A stretch of DNA of 64,000 nt, taken from NCBI RefSeq assembly GCF_014652315.1, contig NZ_BMYO01000011.1, positions 62,001-126,000 of the forward strand. The letters are read 5' to 3'. Positions 43,454 to 51,541 of the stretch are shown piece after piece (the stretch's first letter is position 1; each line of letters opens with the position of its first letter). The position numbers and the translations under genes were made by a program. Origin of the DNA: Jeongeupia chitinilytica. Its GTDB lineage: Bacteria > Pseudomonadota > Gammaproteobacteria > Burkholderiales > Chitinibacteraceae. Under the pieces are notes generated by a model. The model did no database searches. It was not told the DNA's origin and saw nothing but the letters and a program-made list of their open reading frames with translations.

Positions 43454-44488
43454 ATGTATACCGATGACGACCTCAACGACGCCGTCTCCGCCGGCGTCCT
43501 CAGCCACGAGACCGCCACCGCCTTTCGCGACCACGTTGCCACCCGCCGGCAGACGCCGGTGGCCGACGAGGAACAGTTCCGGCTGATCACCGGCTTCAAC
43601 GACATCTTCGTCGTCATCGCCTGCGTGCTGCTGCTGCTGTCGGTGAGCTGGATCGCCGGCAGCGCCAGCGGGGTGCTCGGCGCCGTCGCCACCGCGGCGA
43701 CCGCGTGGGGACTGGCCGAATTCTTCGTCCGCCAGCGGCGGATGGCCCTGCCGGCGATCGTGCTGCTGCTGGCGTTTTCCGGCAATGTGTTTTCGACCGG
43801 TCTCGGCCTCGCCGCACCGGCTCTTGGCGGCAGTAGCGTCGAAGGGATGATGCGGCATGCGCCGTCCGCCGCCGTCGCGCTCGCCAGTCTGCTGGCCGGG
43901 GTGGCGACCTGGCTGCACTGGCGGCGCTTTCAGGTACCGATCACCATCGCCTGCGTCTCGGCCGCCGCGGTCGCCTGCCTGATCGCGCTGATCACCTCGG
44001 TCTTGCCCGCCGTCGACGGCGTGATGACGCTCCTGCTGCTCGTCGCCGGCATCGCCGTGTTTGCGTTCGCAATGCGCTGGGATACCAGCGATCCCGCCCG
44101 CCAGACCCGCCGCTCCGACGTCGCCTTCTGGCTGCACCTGCTGGCCGCGCCGCTGCTGGTCCACCCGGTGTTCATGCTGCTCGGCGTCACCGACGGCGAT
44201 GTCGGCATGCCGCAGGCCGTTGCCGTCGTCGTGCTTTATGTCGGTATCGCACTGGTCTCGCTGTGCATCGACCGGCGCGCGCTGATGGTTTCTGCGCTCG
44301 GCTACGTGCTGTATGCATTCAGCGCGCTGCTCAAGCAGTACGGTGTCGTCACGCTCGGTTTCGCCACGACGGCGCTGTTCATCGGTTCGGCGCTGCTGAT
44401 GCTGTCGGCGTTCTGGCAGCCGAGCCGGGCGGCGCTGATCGCGCGGCTTCCGGCGTCGCTGCAAAGCCGGCTGGCCCCGGTCCGGTAA
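43454..44488 (+). CDS. Polytopic membrane protein, DUF2157/DUF4401-like
   Basis: 344 residues. A soluble N-terminal segment of about 50 residues (MYTDDDLNDAVSAGVLSHETATAFRDHV) resembles the amphipathic lead-in of DUF2157 proteins, followed by roughly ten closely packed membrane helices with very short loops. No catalytic or transport motif is recognised. Function unknown; the family is annotated only as predicted membrane proteins. Confidence 0.7.
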   Translation: MYTDDDLNDAVSAGVLSHETATAFRDHVATRRQTPVADEEQFRLITGFNDIFVVIACVLLLLSVSWIAGSASGVLGAVATAATAWGLAEFFVRQRRMALPAIVLLLAFSGNVFSTGLGLAAPALGGSSVEGMMRHAPSAAVALASLLAGVATWLHWRRFQVPITIACVSAAAVACLIALITSVLPAVDGVMTLLLLVAGIAVFAFAMRWDTSDPARQTRRSDVAFWLHLLAAPLLVHPVFMLLGVTDGDVGMPQAVAVVVLYVGIALVSLCIDRRALMVSALGYVLYAFSALLKQYGVVTLGFATTALFIGSALLMLSAFWQPSRAALIARLPASLQSRLAPVR

Positions 44489-44522
44489 ACCGCTTCCAAT
44501 CCAACGGCTTCGAGACCACGCC

Positions 44523-45038
44523 ATGACCACGACGATACGCCGACTGATTCCCGCCGATGCGCCGCGCTATCAGGCACTCCGGCTCGCCGCACTGCGCGAC
44601 ACACCCTCGGCATTCGGTTCGAGCTACGAAGCGGAAAAGGACACCCCGGTTGCAACCATCGAAGCCAGACTGGCGCCGGCACCGGATCGCGGCCTGTTCG
44701 GCGCCTTCGACGGTGACGTGCTGGTCGGTACCGCCGGGCTGGCCCGGGAAAGCATGACCAAACTGCGCCACAAGGCCATCCTCTGGGGCATGTACGTTGC
44801 GCCCGGCTACCGCCAGCGCGGTCTGGCCGGGGCGCTCGTCCACGAAGCGGTTGCACTGGCCAAGTCGGTCGACGACCTCCGCCAGATCAACCTGAGCGTC
44901 AATGCAGGCAATACCGCGGCGCTGCGATTGTACGAAGCGGCCGGATTCCGGCGCTACGGCCACGAGCCGGATGCCTTGCTGGTCGATGGCGAGTTCCACG
45001 ACGAGATTCTGATGCGACTGGCGTTGCAAGCCGCTTGA
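44523..45038 (+). CDS. GNAT-family N-acetyltransferase
   Basis: 171 residues, complete GNAT fold: IRRLIPADAPRYQALRLAAL at the N-terminus, the acetyl-CoA loop VAPGYRQRGLAGALVHEAV, and VNAGNTAALRLYEAAGFRRYG. This last arrangement matches small-molecule acetyltransferases close to the RimI/YhbS type. The substrate is unknown. It follows the membrane-protein gene after 34 nt. Confidence 0.88.
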   Translation: MTTTIRRLIPADAPRYQALRLAALRDTPSAFGSSYEAEKDTPVATIEARLAPAPDRGLFGAFDGDVLVGTAGLARESMTKLRHKAILWGMYVAPGYRQRGLAGALVHEAVALAKSVDDLRQINLSVNAGNTAALRLYEAAGFRRYGHEPDALLVDGEFHDEILMRLALQAA

Positions 45039-45255
45039 TCGCCACCCAGGCCACATATGCCATGCAGAGTCATCGCAATTCAACGGAGTGCCGGCCCGGC
45101 TCACGCAAAAAGGCCGGAGCGAAGCCTTGGGCGACTCAAGGCGCTGGATGCTGGTTGTTGACCAGCCATCTCGCTGGCAACCCACGCTTGGGCAACTGGC
45201 AATCGGACAAGCAACGCATCCAGATTCCGCCAATATTCATCAAAGGTCAGGGCCG

Positions 45256-45780
45256 ATGATTTTCCGTCGCTTCAAGCTGGGTGAGGGACTGGCACTGATG
45301 CTGTTCCTGACGCTGCTTTATCTGTTCTTGACCGGCGTCGGCAACAGGATTGTCGGCCAGACCTATATCGTCGCCAATGCCGAAAACTATCATCCTGCCT
45401 CCTTGACTCTGACCCGTTACCGATACGATCTTCACCGGCGCGAAGCAGATGCCACCGGTGTAGTGGCGTGGGCTGAAGGCAAGCGTTCCGTCTCGATCCG
45501 GGGCAGAAACATCTATCGGATCGCTCGGATAACCGACCATGCAGGATTGGCCGAGGAAGCCACCAAGCATAGTCAGTACGCCGTGCTTTATAACCCGGAG
45601 GCACCGGAAAACGATCTGGCTGGTATCAGCGTGGCGGTGATCGATGCCGATCTGGCGTCGTATCAGGGTGCCTGGTTAAAAGACATGTTCATTTTGCTGC
45701 CGATTCTGCTGTTCAATGGCGTCGGCATTTATCAGCTGCTGACCCCAAATCGTCGAAAGTCGCGCAGGCGGAGAGATTGA
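45256..45780 (+). CDS. Small membrane protein of unknown function, weakly DUF3592-like
   Basis: 174 residues from the ATG at 45256; the frame continues upstream but without conserved sequence. Membrane helices lie near both ends (about 10-30 and 140-160), with a soluble, beta-rich middle (about 45-130) containing VLYNPEAPEND, reminiscent of DUF3592. Base composition is visibly less GC-biased than in neighbouring genes. The 217 bp before it hold a 6-bp inverted repeat (GCCTTG/CAAGGC, 45124-45142) and nothing else recognisable. Function not known. Confidence 0.55.
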   Translation: MIFRRFKLGEGLALMLFLTLLYLFLTGVGNRIVGQTYIVANAENYHPASLTLTRYRYDLHRREADATGVVAWAEGKRSVSIRGRNIYRIARITDHAGLAEEATKHSQYAVLYNPEAPENDLAGISVAVIDADLASYQGAWLKDMFILLPILLFNGVGIYQLLTPNRRKSRRRRD

Positions 45781-46121
45781 CGAATTGCACCCAGGTGCCA
45801 GGCTCCGCCTGCGCATGACCTTATTTCCCGAGCAACTCCGGCCGCTCCTGCTGCCCTGTTTTCAGCGACCCGACCGGTGAGCGGAAGCCCACTGTGGTAC
45901 GTCGGATCAATTTGGTCACGCTCTCAATCGGCAGATTGTCGCGATACACCGAATCCACCCCAAGTCTCAGGCGTGTGGATTCGGAGAAGCCAACTCACCA
46001 CGGTGCTGAAGTTGAGCAGAGCCTGCGAAGCCCGACATTTGCCCCTCATTGATGGCTTGAATCGGACGCGCAGCATGCTGGACGTCGTTACCCTCAGCCC
46101 GAGCTACGCATCGCGCCACGC
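45781..46121. other. Gene-poor gap with atypical composition
   Basis: About 340 bp between the orphan membrane protein and the sugar isomerase gene. A short open frame (45877-46146, 89 codons) has no recognisable similarity and overlaps the end of the isomerase gene on the other strand. No terminal repeats, transposase remnants, tRNA or clear terminator were seen. It may be a relic of an insertion or deletion. Confidence 0.4.
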
Positions 46122-47309
46122 TTACAGGACCCCCAGCACCTCGTAACACGCCCCCATCGTGTGGTAATCAACCTTCCCGGCGGGACTCTTCTCGTCGCTG
46201 TACTTGCTGTTGTCGGCGCGCAGGATCCGGTACCAGCCACCGTAGCGGTGGTCGACGAAGTGCTGCCATGAATATGCCCACAGCCGCTGGTAATCGTTCC
46301 AGTAAAGCGCATTGCCGGTGCGTGCGGCAAGCAGCGCGGCGGCGGCGAGGCTTTCGGCCTGGACCCAGAAGTACTTGTCGCTGTCGCAGATCTCGTTCTG
46401 CGGGCCGAAGCCGTAGCACAGGCCGCCGTGCTCGGCATCCCATGCGCGGTTCATCGCCGCATCGAACAGCGCTTCGGCGCGCGGCAGCAGCCACGGTTGC
46501 GGGCGGTGGCGTTCGAGGATCAGCAGCAGCTTGGCCCACTCGGTCAGGTGGCCGGGCTGGTAGCCCCAGGGGCGGAAGATGTTGGTCTTGTCGTCGCGGT
46601 TGTAGTCCCAGTCGACCTGCCAGCCGGCGTCGTAGTGCTCCCACATCAGTCCGTGCGCCAGCGCGGCCTGCCGTTCGGTGATGTTGTGCGCCAGCAGCTC
46701 GGCGCGGTCGAGAAAGCGCGTTTCGCCGGTCGCCTCGAACGCCGCCAGCATCGCTTCGCAGGCGTGCATGTTGGCGTTCTGGCCGCGGTACGGCTTGAGC
46801 TGCCAGTCCGGCGTCGCCTCGTCGGCGTACAGGCCGTGCTGCGGCTCCCAGAAGCGCGCCTCCATCAGGTCCCACGTTTCGCTCAGCCAGCCGCGCGCCT
46901 CGCTCACACCGGCCATCAGCGCATGCGAGTACGCCAGCAGCACGAAGGCAAGGCCATAACAGTGGTTGGTCGCGTCGTCGACGGATTTGGCGCCGTCGCG
47001 CCACTGCAGCTGCCAGGCGTAACCGCCGGAGACCGGATCGCGGTGCGCGTCGCGCATGAAGGCGACGCCGTGGCGCACCGCGTCCAGGTAGGCCGGATCG
47101 CCAAACTGCCGGAAAGCCATCGCGTAGTTGAAGACGAAGCGCGTGCTGCTGACCAGATGCCGCGTGTGTGCGTCGTAGACGCTGCCGTCGTCGCGGAAGA
47201 AGTGGTAAAAGCCGCCGGACGGATCGATGGCGCGCGGGTGGTAGAACGCCATCGTATGACGCACGTGGTCGAGCAGGACGGCGGGATCGCGGAAGTCGGG
47301 CAGGTTCAT
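46122..47309 (-). CDS. AGE-family sugar isomerase/epimerase, probably D-mannose isomerase
   Basis: 395 residues from the ATG at 47309, which has GGAG seven bases upstream; a GTG one codon earlier is the alternative. The alpha-6/alpha-6 barrel of the N-acylglucosamine 2-epimerase family is marked by RHLVSSTRFVFNYAMA, YRGQNANMHACEAMLAAFEATGE and EWAKLLLILERH. The NANMH motif fits D-mannose isomerase and cellobiose 2-epimerase relatives better than GlcNAc 2-epimerase. It would convert mannose to fructose, or epimerise a disaccharide. It is last in an operon with a LacI regulator and a glycosidase. Confidence 0.85.
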   Translation of the reverse strand: MNLPDFRDPAVLLDHVRHTMAFYHPRAIDPSGGFYHFFRDDGSVYDAHTRHLVSSTRFVFNYAMAFRQFGDPAYLDAVRHGVAFMRDAHRDPVSGGYAWQLQWRDGAKSVDDATNHCYGLAFVLLAYSHALMAGVSEARGWLSETWDLMEARFWEPQHGLYADEATPDWQLKPYRGQNANMHACEAMLAAFEATGETRFLDRAELLAHNITERQAALAHGLMWEHYDAGWQVDWDYNRDDKTNIFRPWGYQPGHLTEWAKLLLILERHRPQPWLLPRAEALFDAAMNRAWDAEHGGLCYGFGPQNEICDSDKYFWVQAESLAAAALLAARTGNALYWNDYQRLWAYSWQHFVDHRYGGWYRILRADNSKYSDEKSPAGKVDYHTMGACYEVLGVL

Positions 47310-47313
47310 CACG

Positions 47314-48294
47314 TCACTCCGGGGTGGATGCGGTAGTCGTGCGGACGATCAGCGACACCGGCTGCAGCCGGTTGCCCTCGTCCGCCTGGTTCAACAGAAG
47401 TTCGATGCCGGCACGGCCGAGCGCGGCCTTGTCGACGGCCAGCGTCGTCAGCCCGGCGCCCGCCGCGCCGGCGATGTCGTCGAAACCGGCGACGGCAATA
47501 TCGTCTGGCACGCGCAGACCGGTATCGCGGCAGACCTGCAGCGCGACCAGCGCCGCCGTATCGTTGTAGGCGAACACCGCGTCGGGCGGTACCGGCAGCG
47601 CCAGCAGCTCGCGCATCGCCTGCGCCGCGCCGGTGGCGACGTCCAGCCCCGGCGCGATCAGCGCCTCAAGGCTGGGGTCGGCGAGCCTGCCGGCGTCGAA
47701 CAGCGCCTGCCGGTAGCCGCGTTCGCGCAGCCGGATCGAGTAATGCGCCAGCGGGCCGGACAGGAAGGCGATGCGCTTGCGGCCGTTTGCGAGCAGATGC
47801 TGCGTCGCCAGATACGCGCCCTGCCGGTTGTCCGGGTTCACCGCCGCCAGCCCCGGCGCCCACAGGTCGGCCAGCGCCAGCGGCTTGCCGAGCCGGGCGA
47901 TCGCGTGGATCAGCTCGGGTTCGAAAAAGCCGACGCACAGCAGCGCATCGGGCTCGCATTCGAGCACCTGCCGCCGCACCGGTCGTCCCGGACCGAGCGA
48001 GCGGACCTGCATCTCGACGCCGTCCTTCGCGCAGCGGTCACGGGCGCCGTCGAGCAGTGCCGCATAGAACGGGCTGTCGGCCGGGTGCTGGCTGTGCAGC
48101 AGCACGAGGATGCGGCGGACGGGTTCCTGCTTGAGCCGGCCGGTGTCGTAGCCCAGCTCGGCGGCCAGTTGCAGCACCCGGTCGCGCGTTTCGGCGCTCA
48201 GCCCCTGCTGGTGCTTGAGCGCCCGCGACGCCGTGCCGACCGAGACCCCGGCGGCAGCGGCGAGTTCGCGGATGCTGATGCTGCGACGGCTCAT
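47314..48294 (-). CDS. LacI-family transcriptional regulator
   Basis: 326 residues from the ATG at 48294, which overlaps the glycosidase stop (ATGA). The N-terminal helix-turn-helix with hinge is clear: ISIRELAAAAGVSVGTASRALKHQQGLSAETRDRVLQLAAELGY. The C-terminal periplasmic-binding-protein fold is expected to bind a sugar, with FAYNDTAALVALQVCRDTGLRVPDDIAVAGFDD typical of the family. It lies between the glycosidase and the isomerase genes, so it most likely regulates this operon; an AT-rich palindrome upstream of the glycosidase is a candidate operator. Confidence 0.93.
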   Translation of the reverse strand: MSRRSISIRELAAAAGVSVGTASRALKHQQGLSAETRDRVLQLAAELGYDTGRLKQEPVRRILVLLHSQHPADSPFYAALLDGARDRCAKDGVEMQVRSLGPGRPVRRQVLECEPDALLCVGFFEPELIHAIARLGKPLALADLWAPGLAAVNPDNRQGAYLATQHLLANGRKRIAFLSGPLAHYSIRLRERGYRQALFDAGRLADPSLEALIAPGLDVATGAAQAMRELLALPVPPDAVFAYNDTAALVALQVCRDTGLRVPDDIAVAGFDDIAGAAGAGLTTLAVDKAALGRAGIELLLNQADEGNRLQPVSLIVRTTTASTPE

Positions 48295-51200
48295 GCCACC
48301 GCCACCGGCTGGTCGCGCAGGCTGCCGACGACCGTGCCCGCTTCGTCGGTGACGAAGACCAGCGCGCGGCCGGCGGCCAGTGTCGTCGTGTAGCTGCGGC
48401 CGGTCCCAAGGTCGTGCCACGCCAGCGCATGATCACGCGCCGCTTCGGACACGACGATCCACAGTGTGCGGTCGGCAAACGCCTGCCGGTGCAACGCCAC
48501 GCCCTCGGGTGCATCGCCAAGCCAGCGCCACGGCAGCGTCACGCCAGCGCGGACCAGCGCATGGCGGTACAGCGCGTCGAGCACGTCGGTACGCTGGTTC
48601 AGCTCCAGCGGCAGCGGGCACCACAGCAGCCGGCCGCGCCCCATGGTCCGTTCGACCAGCCCATCGCCGTCGCCGGTGCTGAGGCGGGCGATCGCTTCGC
48701 CGCCGAAGCTCGCGCGCCAGCGCCGCTCAGCCAGCAGCAGCGTTTCTTCGCGATTCAGGTTGCGCGTGCCAGCACCGGCAATCCGTCCGGTCGGCCGCCA
48801 GTATTCGTCCAGATCGGCCGGTCCGGTCAGCAGCACGGTGATGTCGTGCCGGTCGAGCAGCGCTTCGAGCGCCGCCCAGGTGGCGCGGTTGAGGTTGTGC
48901 GGGCTGGGCAGCAGGATCAGCTTCGGCGGGTTGGCGAACAGGTCCGAGAGGTCGTGATCGCCGACCGCGCGCAGCGGCAGGCCGAGTTCGAACAGCGCGC
49001 TGCGCACCAGTGCCTGCGTCGCGTCCAAGGTCGAGCGTCGGTTGCTGTAGTCGTTGCTGAACGGGTAGACGACCGCAACGTCGGGCAACTGGCGCTCGGT
49101 CAGCCGCGCGCCGTGGGCACCGAACAGCGCACCGAACGCGGCAGTGACTTCGGCCTCGGGCTTCATCGAGCCGTCGGCGCGGCAGGCGCCGATGTGCGAC
49201 TCGTTGATGTTGTCCATGTGGTAGTTGATGTTCCAGATCCAGTGCACCGCGCCGGCGTTGCCGAACGCGTACGACCACGCGTACTTGCGCTCGAGCAGCG
49301 CGTACAGCTCGGCCTCGCTGCGGCGCGAGCGGCCGTCCGGGCGCTCGACGTGCATGATGCCGGTCTCCTGCACGACGTTCGGCGCGTTCGGCGTCTTGCT
49401 GAACAGGCTGTCCCAGCCCAGCGCGTCGTTCAGCCACCAGCTGTGCACCGTCGTGTAGTCGACCGCGTCGGCGTAGAAGAACGGCGACGGCCGCTGCTGG
49501 CCCAGTGCCTCGTCCTGGCCGACGCAGACCAGCGCACCGGGGGCCCCCTCTGGAGCAAGGTTGCGGATCGTCTGCGCCAGATCGGCCGCCCATTCGGCAT
49601 GCGCATGCTGCGTGAACAGCGCGTAGTCGAGCCAGATGCCGTGCTGCTTCGGCAGGATTTCGGTGGTGTTGAAGCCGATCTCGTCCGGCTGCGGTGGCCG
49701 CAGTGCCGACCAGTCCGGCAGTTGCGCCGGACTGACGTCCCACGCGGCCTGCCAGTGGGCAAGGTCCGGGTTGCGGGCCTGCAGGTAGCGGCGGAATGCC
49801 TCCATCTCGAACGCGTCGCCGAGCGAGCGCGGGCCGACGAAGATGCGGGCCGGGTCGAACAGCGACGGTTCGTTGATCAGGTCCCAGTGTACCCGGCGGG
49901 TTTCGGTGTGGCGGCCGACGATGGCGCGGATGAAGCGCTTCTGCGCGGCGCGCGAACGCGGGTCGAGGTAAGGGTTCGCGCCTTCCCATGCTTCGGGCGT
50001 GAACGCGAAGAAGGTAAAGCAGCACTCAAGATCGTGCAGCGCGGCGGTGTGGATGAAGGCATCGATCGCGCGCAGTGCTGCCTCGTTGGCGTGGCCGTCG
50101 ACGAACATCAGCTGCCGCCATGCACTCCACACGCCGGTGCGCAGGTAGTTGACGCCCATCCCGGCCAGCGTCGCCATGTCGTCGTCCCAGACGGCAACAT
50201 TGGGCAGCTGCAGGAATTTGCGGTGCACGTCGCTCGCCATGTACGTCATGCCGACCACCGGCATGGGTTTGCCGTCACGCATCAGGTAATCGCGGCCGGC
50301 GGCAAGACGCTCGCCGCGCGCCAGCAGCGCGTCGTCGCGCCCCCAGAAGCCCTGCTGCAGATGCACGCTGCCGCCGCCGTCGTGATGCAGCGCCGCACTG
50401 ATCCGGTACAGGCCCGGGCAAACCGCTTCGGGCAGTGAAATCCTTAGTGACGCCGCGCCATCGTGCATGTCGAGATCGAAGCGGCTGCCGAACACCGGTT
50501 CGTCGTCCAGCGACACCTGCAGCGCCAGTTGCCAGTGCCGCGACGGCGTTGCGCCAAGCGCCTCGCCCTGCACGGTCAGGCTCACGGTTTCGCCGGGGTG
50601 GTAGCAGGCGTAATCGGGCTTGATCCACCACTCGGTCACGCCGAGTGCCGCGTGCGCGACCAGCGCCAGCAGCGCCGCGACGCCGCCGTTGGCCCAGAAG
50701 GCCGCGTCGGGCTCGATGTTGGCGAACACCTGCCGCGAACCGGCCGCCGCGCCACGCAGGCGTTCGATCAGCACCACCGGGCTGGCGATCGCATGGCCGG
50801 CCGCGTTGCGTGCACTCAGCAGCGGGTAGATCCGCGCATCCATCGGCCCGGCCGAACCCGAGTCGAGCGGCTGGTCCTTGTCCCTGGTCGGCATCAGCAC
50901 GAAGCCGTCGGTGGCCGCAGCCGACGAGAATGCGGCGAGATGGTCGGCGAGCCAGCGGTACCCGGCGCCGGCGGTCAGCGTCTCGGCGCTGCCCACATCG
51001 ACGGCGAGCATTTCGTGGATGTCGAGGTCGCGGAACAGCGCCGCCTGCCCGCTGACGGTGCCGTCGGCATCGACCGGGCGCGAGAACGGCTGCCGGCCCA
51101 GCGTCACCAGATGCCCGCCGCGCGCGACGAAACCGCACAGCGCCGGCCATGCCGCACGCGGCACATGGGCGCCGTGCAGGTGCAGCAGCACGTCGCCGGC

Positions 51201-51329
51201 ACCGGCCTCCGCCAGTGCGGCCGCAAGCCCGGCCGCAGCCGTGGTCGCACCGAACGCGGACAGGCTGCCGCTGTCGGGACGGATGCCGGCAAACGGAAAC
51301 GACGGGTCGTAGAAAACGATATGGGCCAT
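48291..51329 (-). CDS. Large cytoplasmic clan GH-A glycoside hydrolase, family not recognised
   Basis: 1012 residues without signal peptide. Domains as read: a GATase-like Rossmann region (about 1-240, GGHLVTLGR), a beta-sandwich (about 240-340), a TIM barrel (about 350-740), a second GATase-like domain (about 760-900, VVYPFSNDYSNRR, LILLPSPHNL), and a C-terminal beta domain. In the barrel WDLINEP gives a clan GH-A acid/base Glu487, and VVQETGIMH around residue 655 gives the nucleophile Glu. GATase-like domains occur in GH42-type enzymes. Its operon with a mannose-isomerase-like gene suggests a beta-mannosidase or related exo-enzyme acting on imported oligosaccharides. First gene of the operon. 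Confidence 0.8.
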   Translation of the reverse strand: MAHIVFYDPSFPFAGIRPDSGSLSAFGATTAAAGLAAALAEAGAGDVLLHLHGAHVPRAAWPALCGFVARGGHLVTLGRQPFSRPVDADGTVSGQAALFRDLDIHEMLAVDVGSAETLTAGAGYRWLADHLAAFSSAAATDGFVLMPTRDKDQPLDSGSAGPMDARIYPLLSARNAAGHAIASPVVLIERLRGAAAGSRQVFANIEPDAAFWANGGVAALLALVAHAALGVTEWWIKPDYACYHPGETVSLTVQGEALGATPSRHWQLALQVSLDDEPVFGSRFDLDMHDGAASLRISLPEAVCPGLYRISAALHHDGGGSVHLQQGFWGRDDALLARGERLAAGRDYLMRDGKPMPVVGMTYMASDVHRKFLQLPNVAVWDDDMATLAGMGVNYLRTGVWSAWRQLMFVDGHANEAALRAIDAFIHTAALHDLECCFTFFAFTPEAWEGANPYLDPRSRAAQKRFIRAIVGRHTETRRVHWDLINEPSLFDPARIFVGPRSLGDAFEMEAFRRYLQARNPDLAHWQAAWDVSPAQLPDWSALRPPQPDEIGFNTTEILPKQHGIWLDYALFTQHAHAEWAADLAQTIRNLAPEGAPGALVCVGQDEALGQQRPSPFFYADAVDYTTVHSWWLNDALGWDSLFSKTPNAPNVVQETGIMHVERPDGRSRRSEAELYALLERKYAWSYAFGNAGAVHWIWNINYHMDNINESHIGACRADGSMKPEAEVTAAFGALFGAHGARLTERQLPDVAVVYPFSNDYSNRRSTLDATQALVRSALFELGLPLRAVGDHDLSDLFANPPKLILLPSPHNLNRATWAALEALLDRHDITVLLTGPADLDEYWRPTGRIAGAGTRNLNREETLLLAERRWRASFGGEAIARLSTGDGDGLVERTMGRGRLLWCPLPLELNQRTDVLDALYRHALVRAGVTLPWRWLGDAPEGVALHRQAFADRTLWIVVSEAARDHALAWHDLGTGRSYTTTLAAGRALVFVTDEAGTVVGSLRDQPVAVA

Positions 51330-51382
51330 GACATCCTCGCGGGCGGATCGACTGGCAACCGGCAGACAAGGCCCGGCACCAA

Positions 51383-51414
51383 TTGTTTACTGAAAATTTG
51401 TTTTTACTAAACAA
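51383..51414. promoter_or_regulatory. AT-rich palindromic operator candidate in the shared promoter region
   Basis: The 32-bp element begins TTGTTTA and ends TAAACAA, a perfect 7-bp inverted repeat, and contains two direct copies of TTTACTrAA (51386-51394 and 51403-51410). It lies 54 bp upstream of the glycosidase start (leftward) and 128 bp upstream of the GH18-LytTR start (rightward). It could be the LacI operator, a LytTR site or both; TTTA-N-TAAA half-sites are common for LacI-family proteins. The remaining 212-bp gap has no other obvious signal. Confidence 0.5.
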
Positions 51415-51541
51415 CTTCGGCCATTGTGACGCCGAAACCGCCCGATCGGCAAGCCGGTTGTCGGCTGCCGGCCGGCACTGGCGGATGGTGCACCGCATCC
51501 TAGAATCGCCCCCCGGTCGGCCGGTGCCGACGGAGCCCGCC

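Noticed and set aside
45877..46146. An 89-codon plus-strand frame in the gap before the isomerase gene
   Set aside because: No recognisable similarity or ribosome site, and it overlaps the end of the isomerase gene.
48414..50438. A 674-codon plus-strand frame opposite the glycosidase gene
   Set aside because: No motif or ribosome site, and it lies wholly inside the well-supported GH-A gene.
51383..51541. An earlier start for the GH18-LytTR gene at 51383
   Set aside because: It would place 53 polar residues ahead of a clear signal peptide and would begin inside the promoter palindrome.
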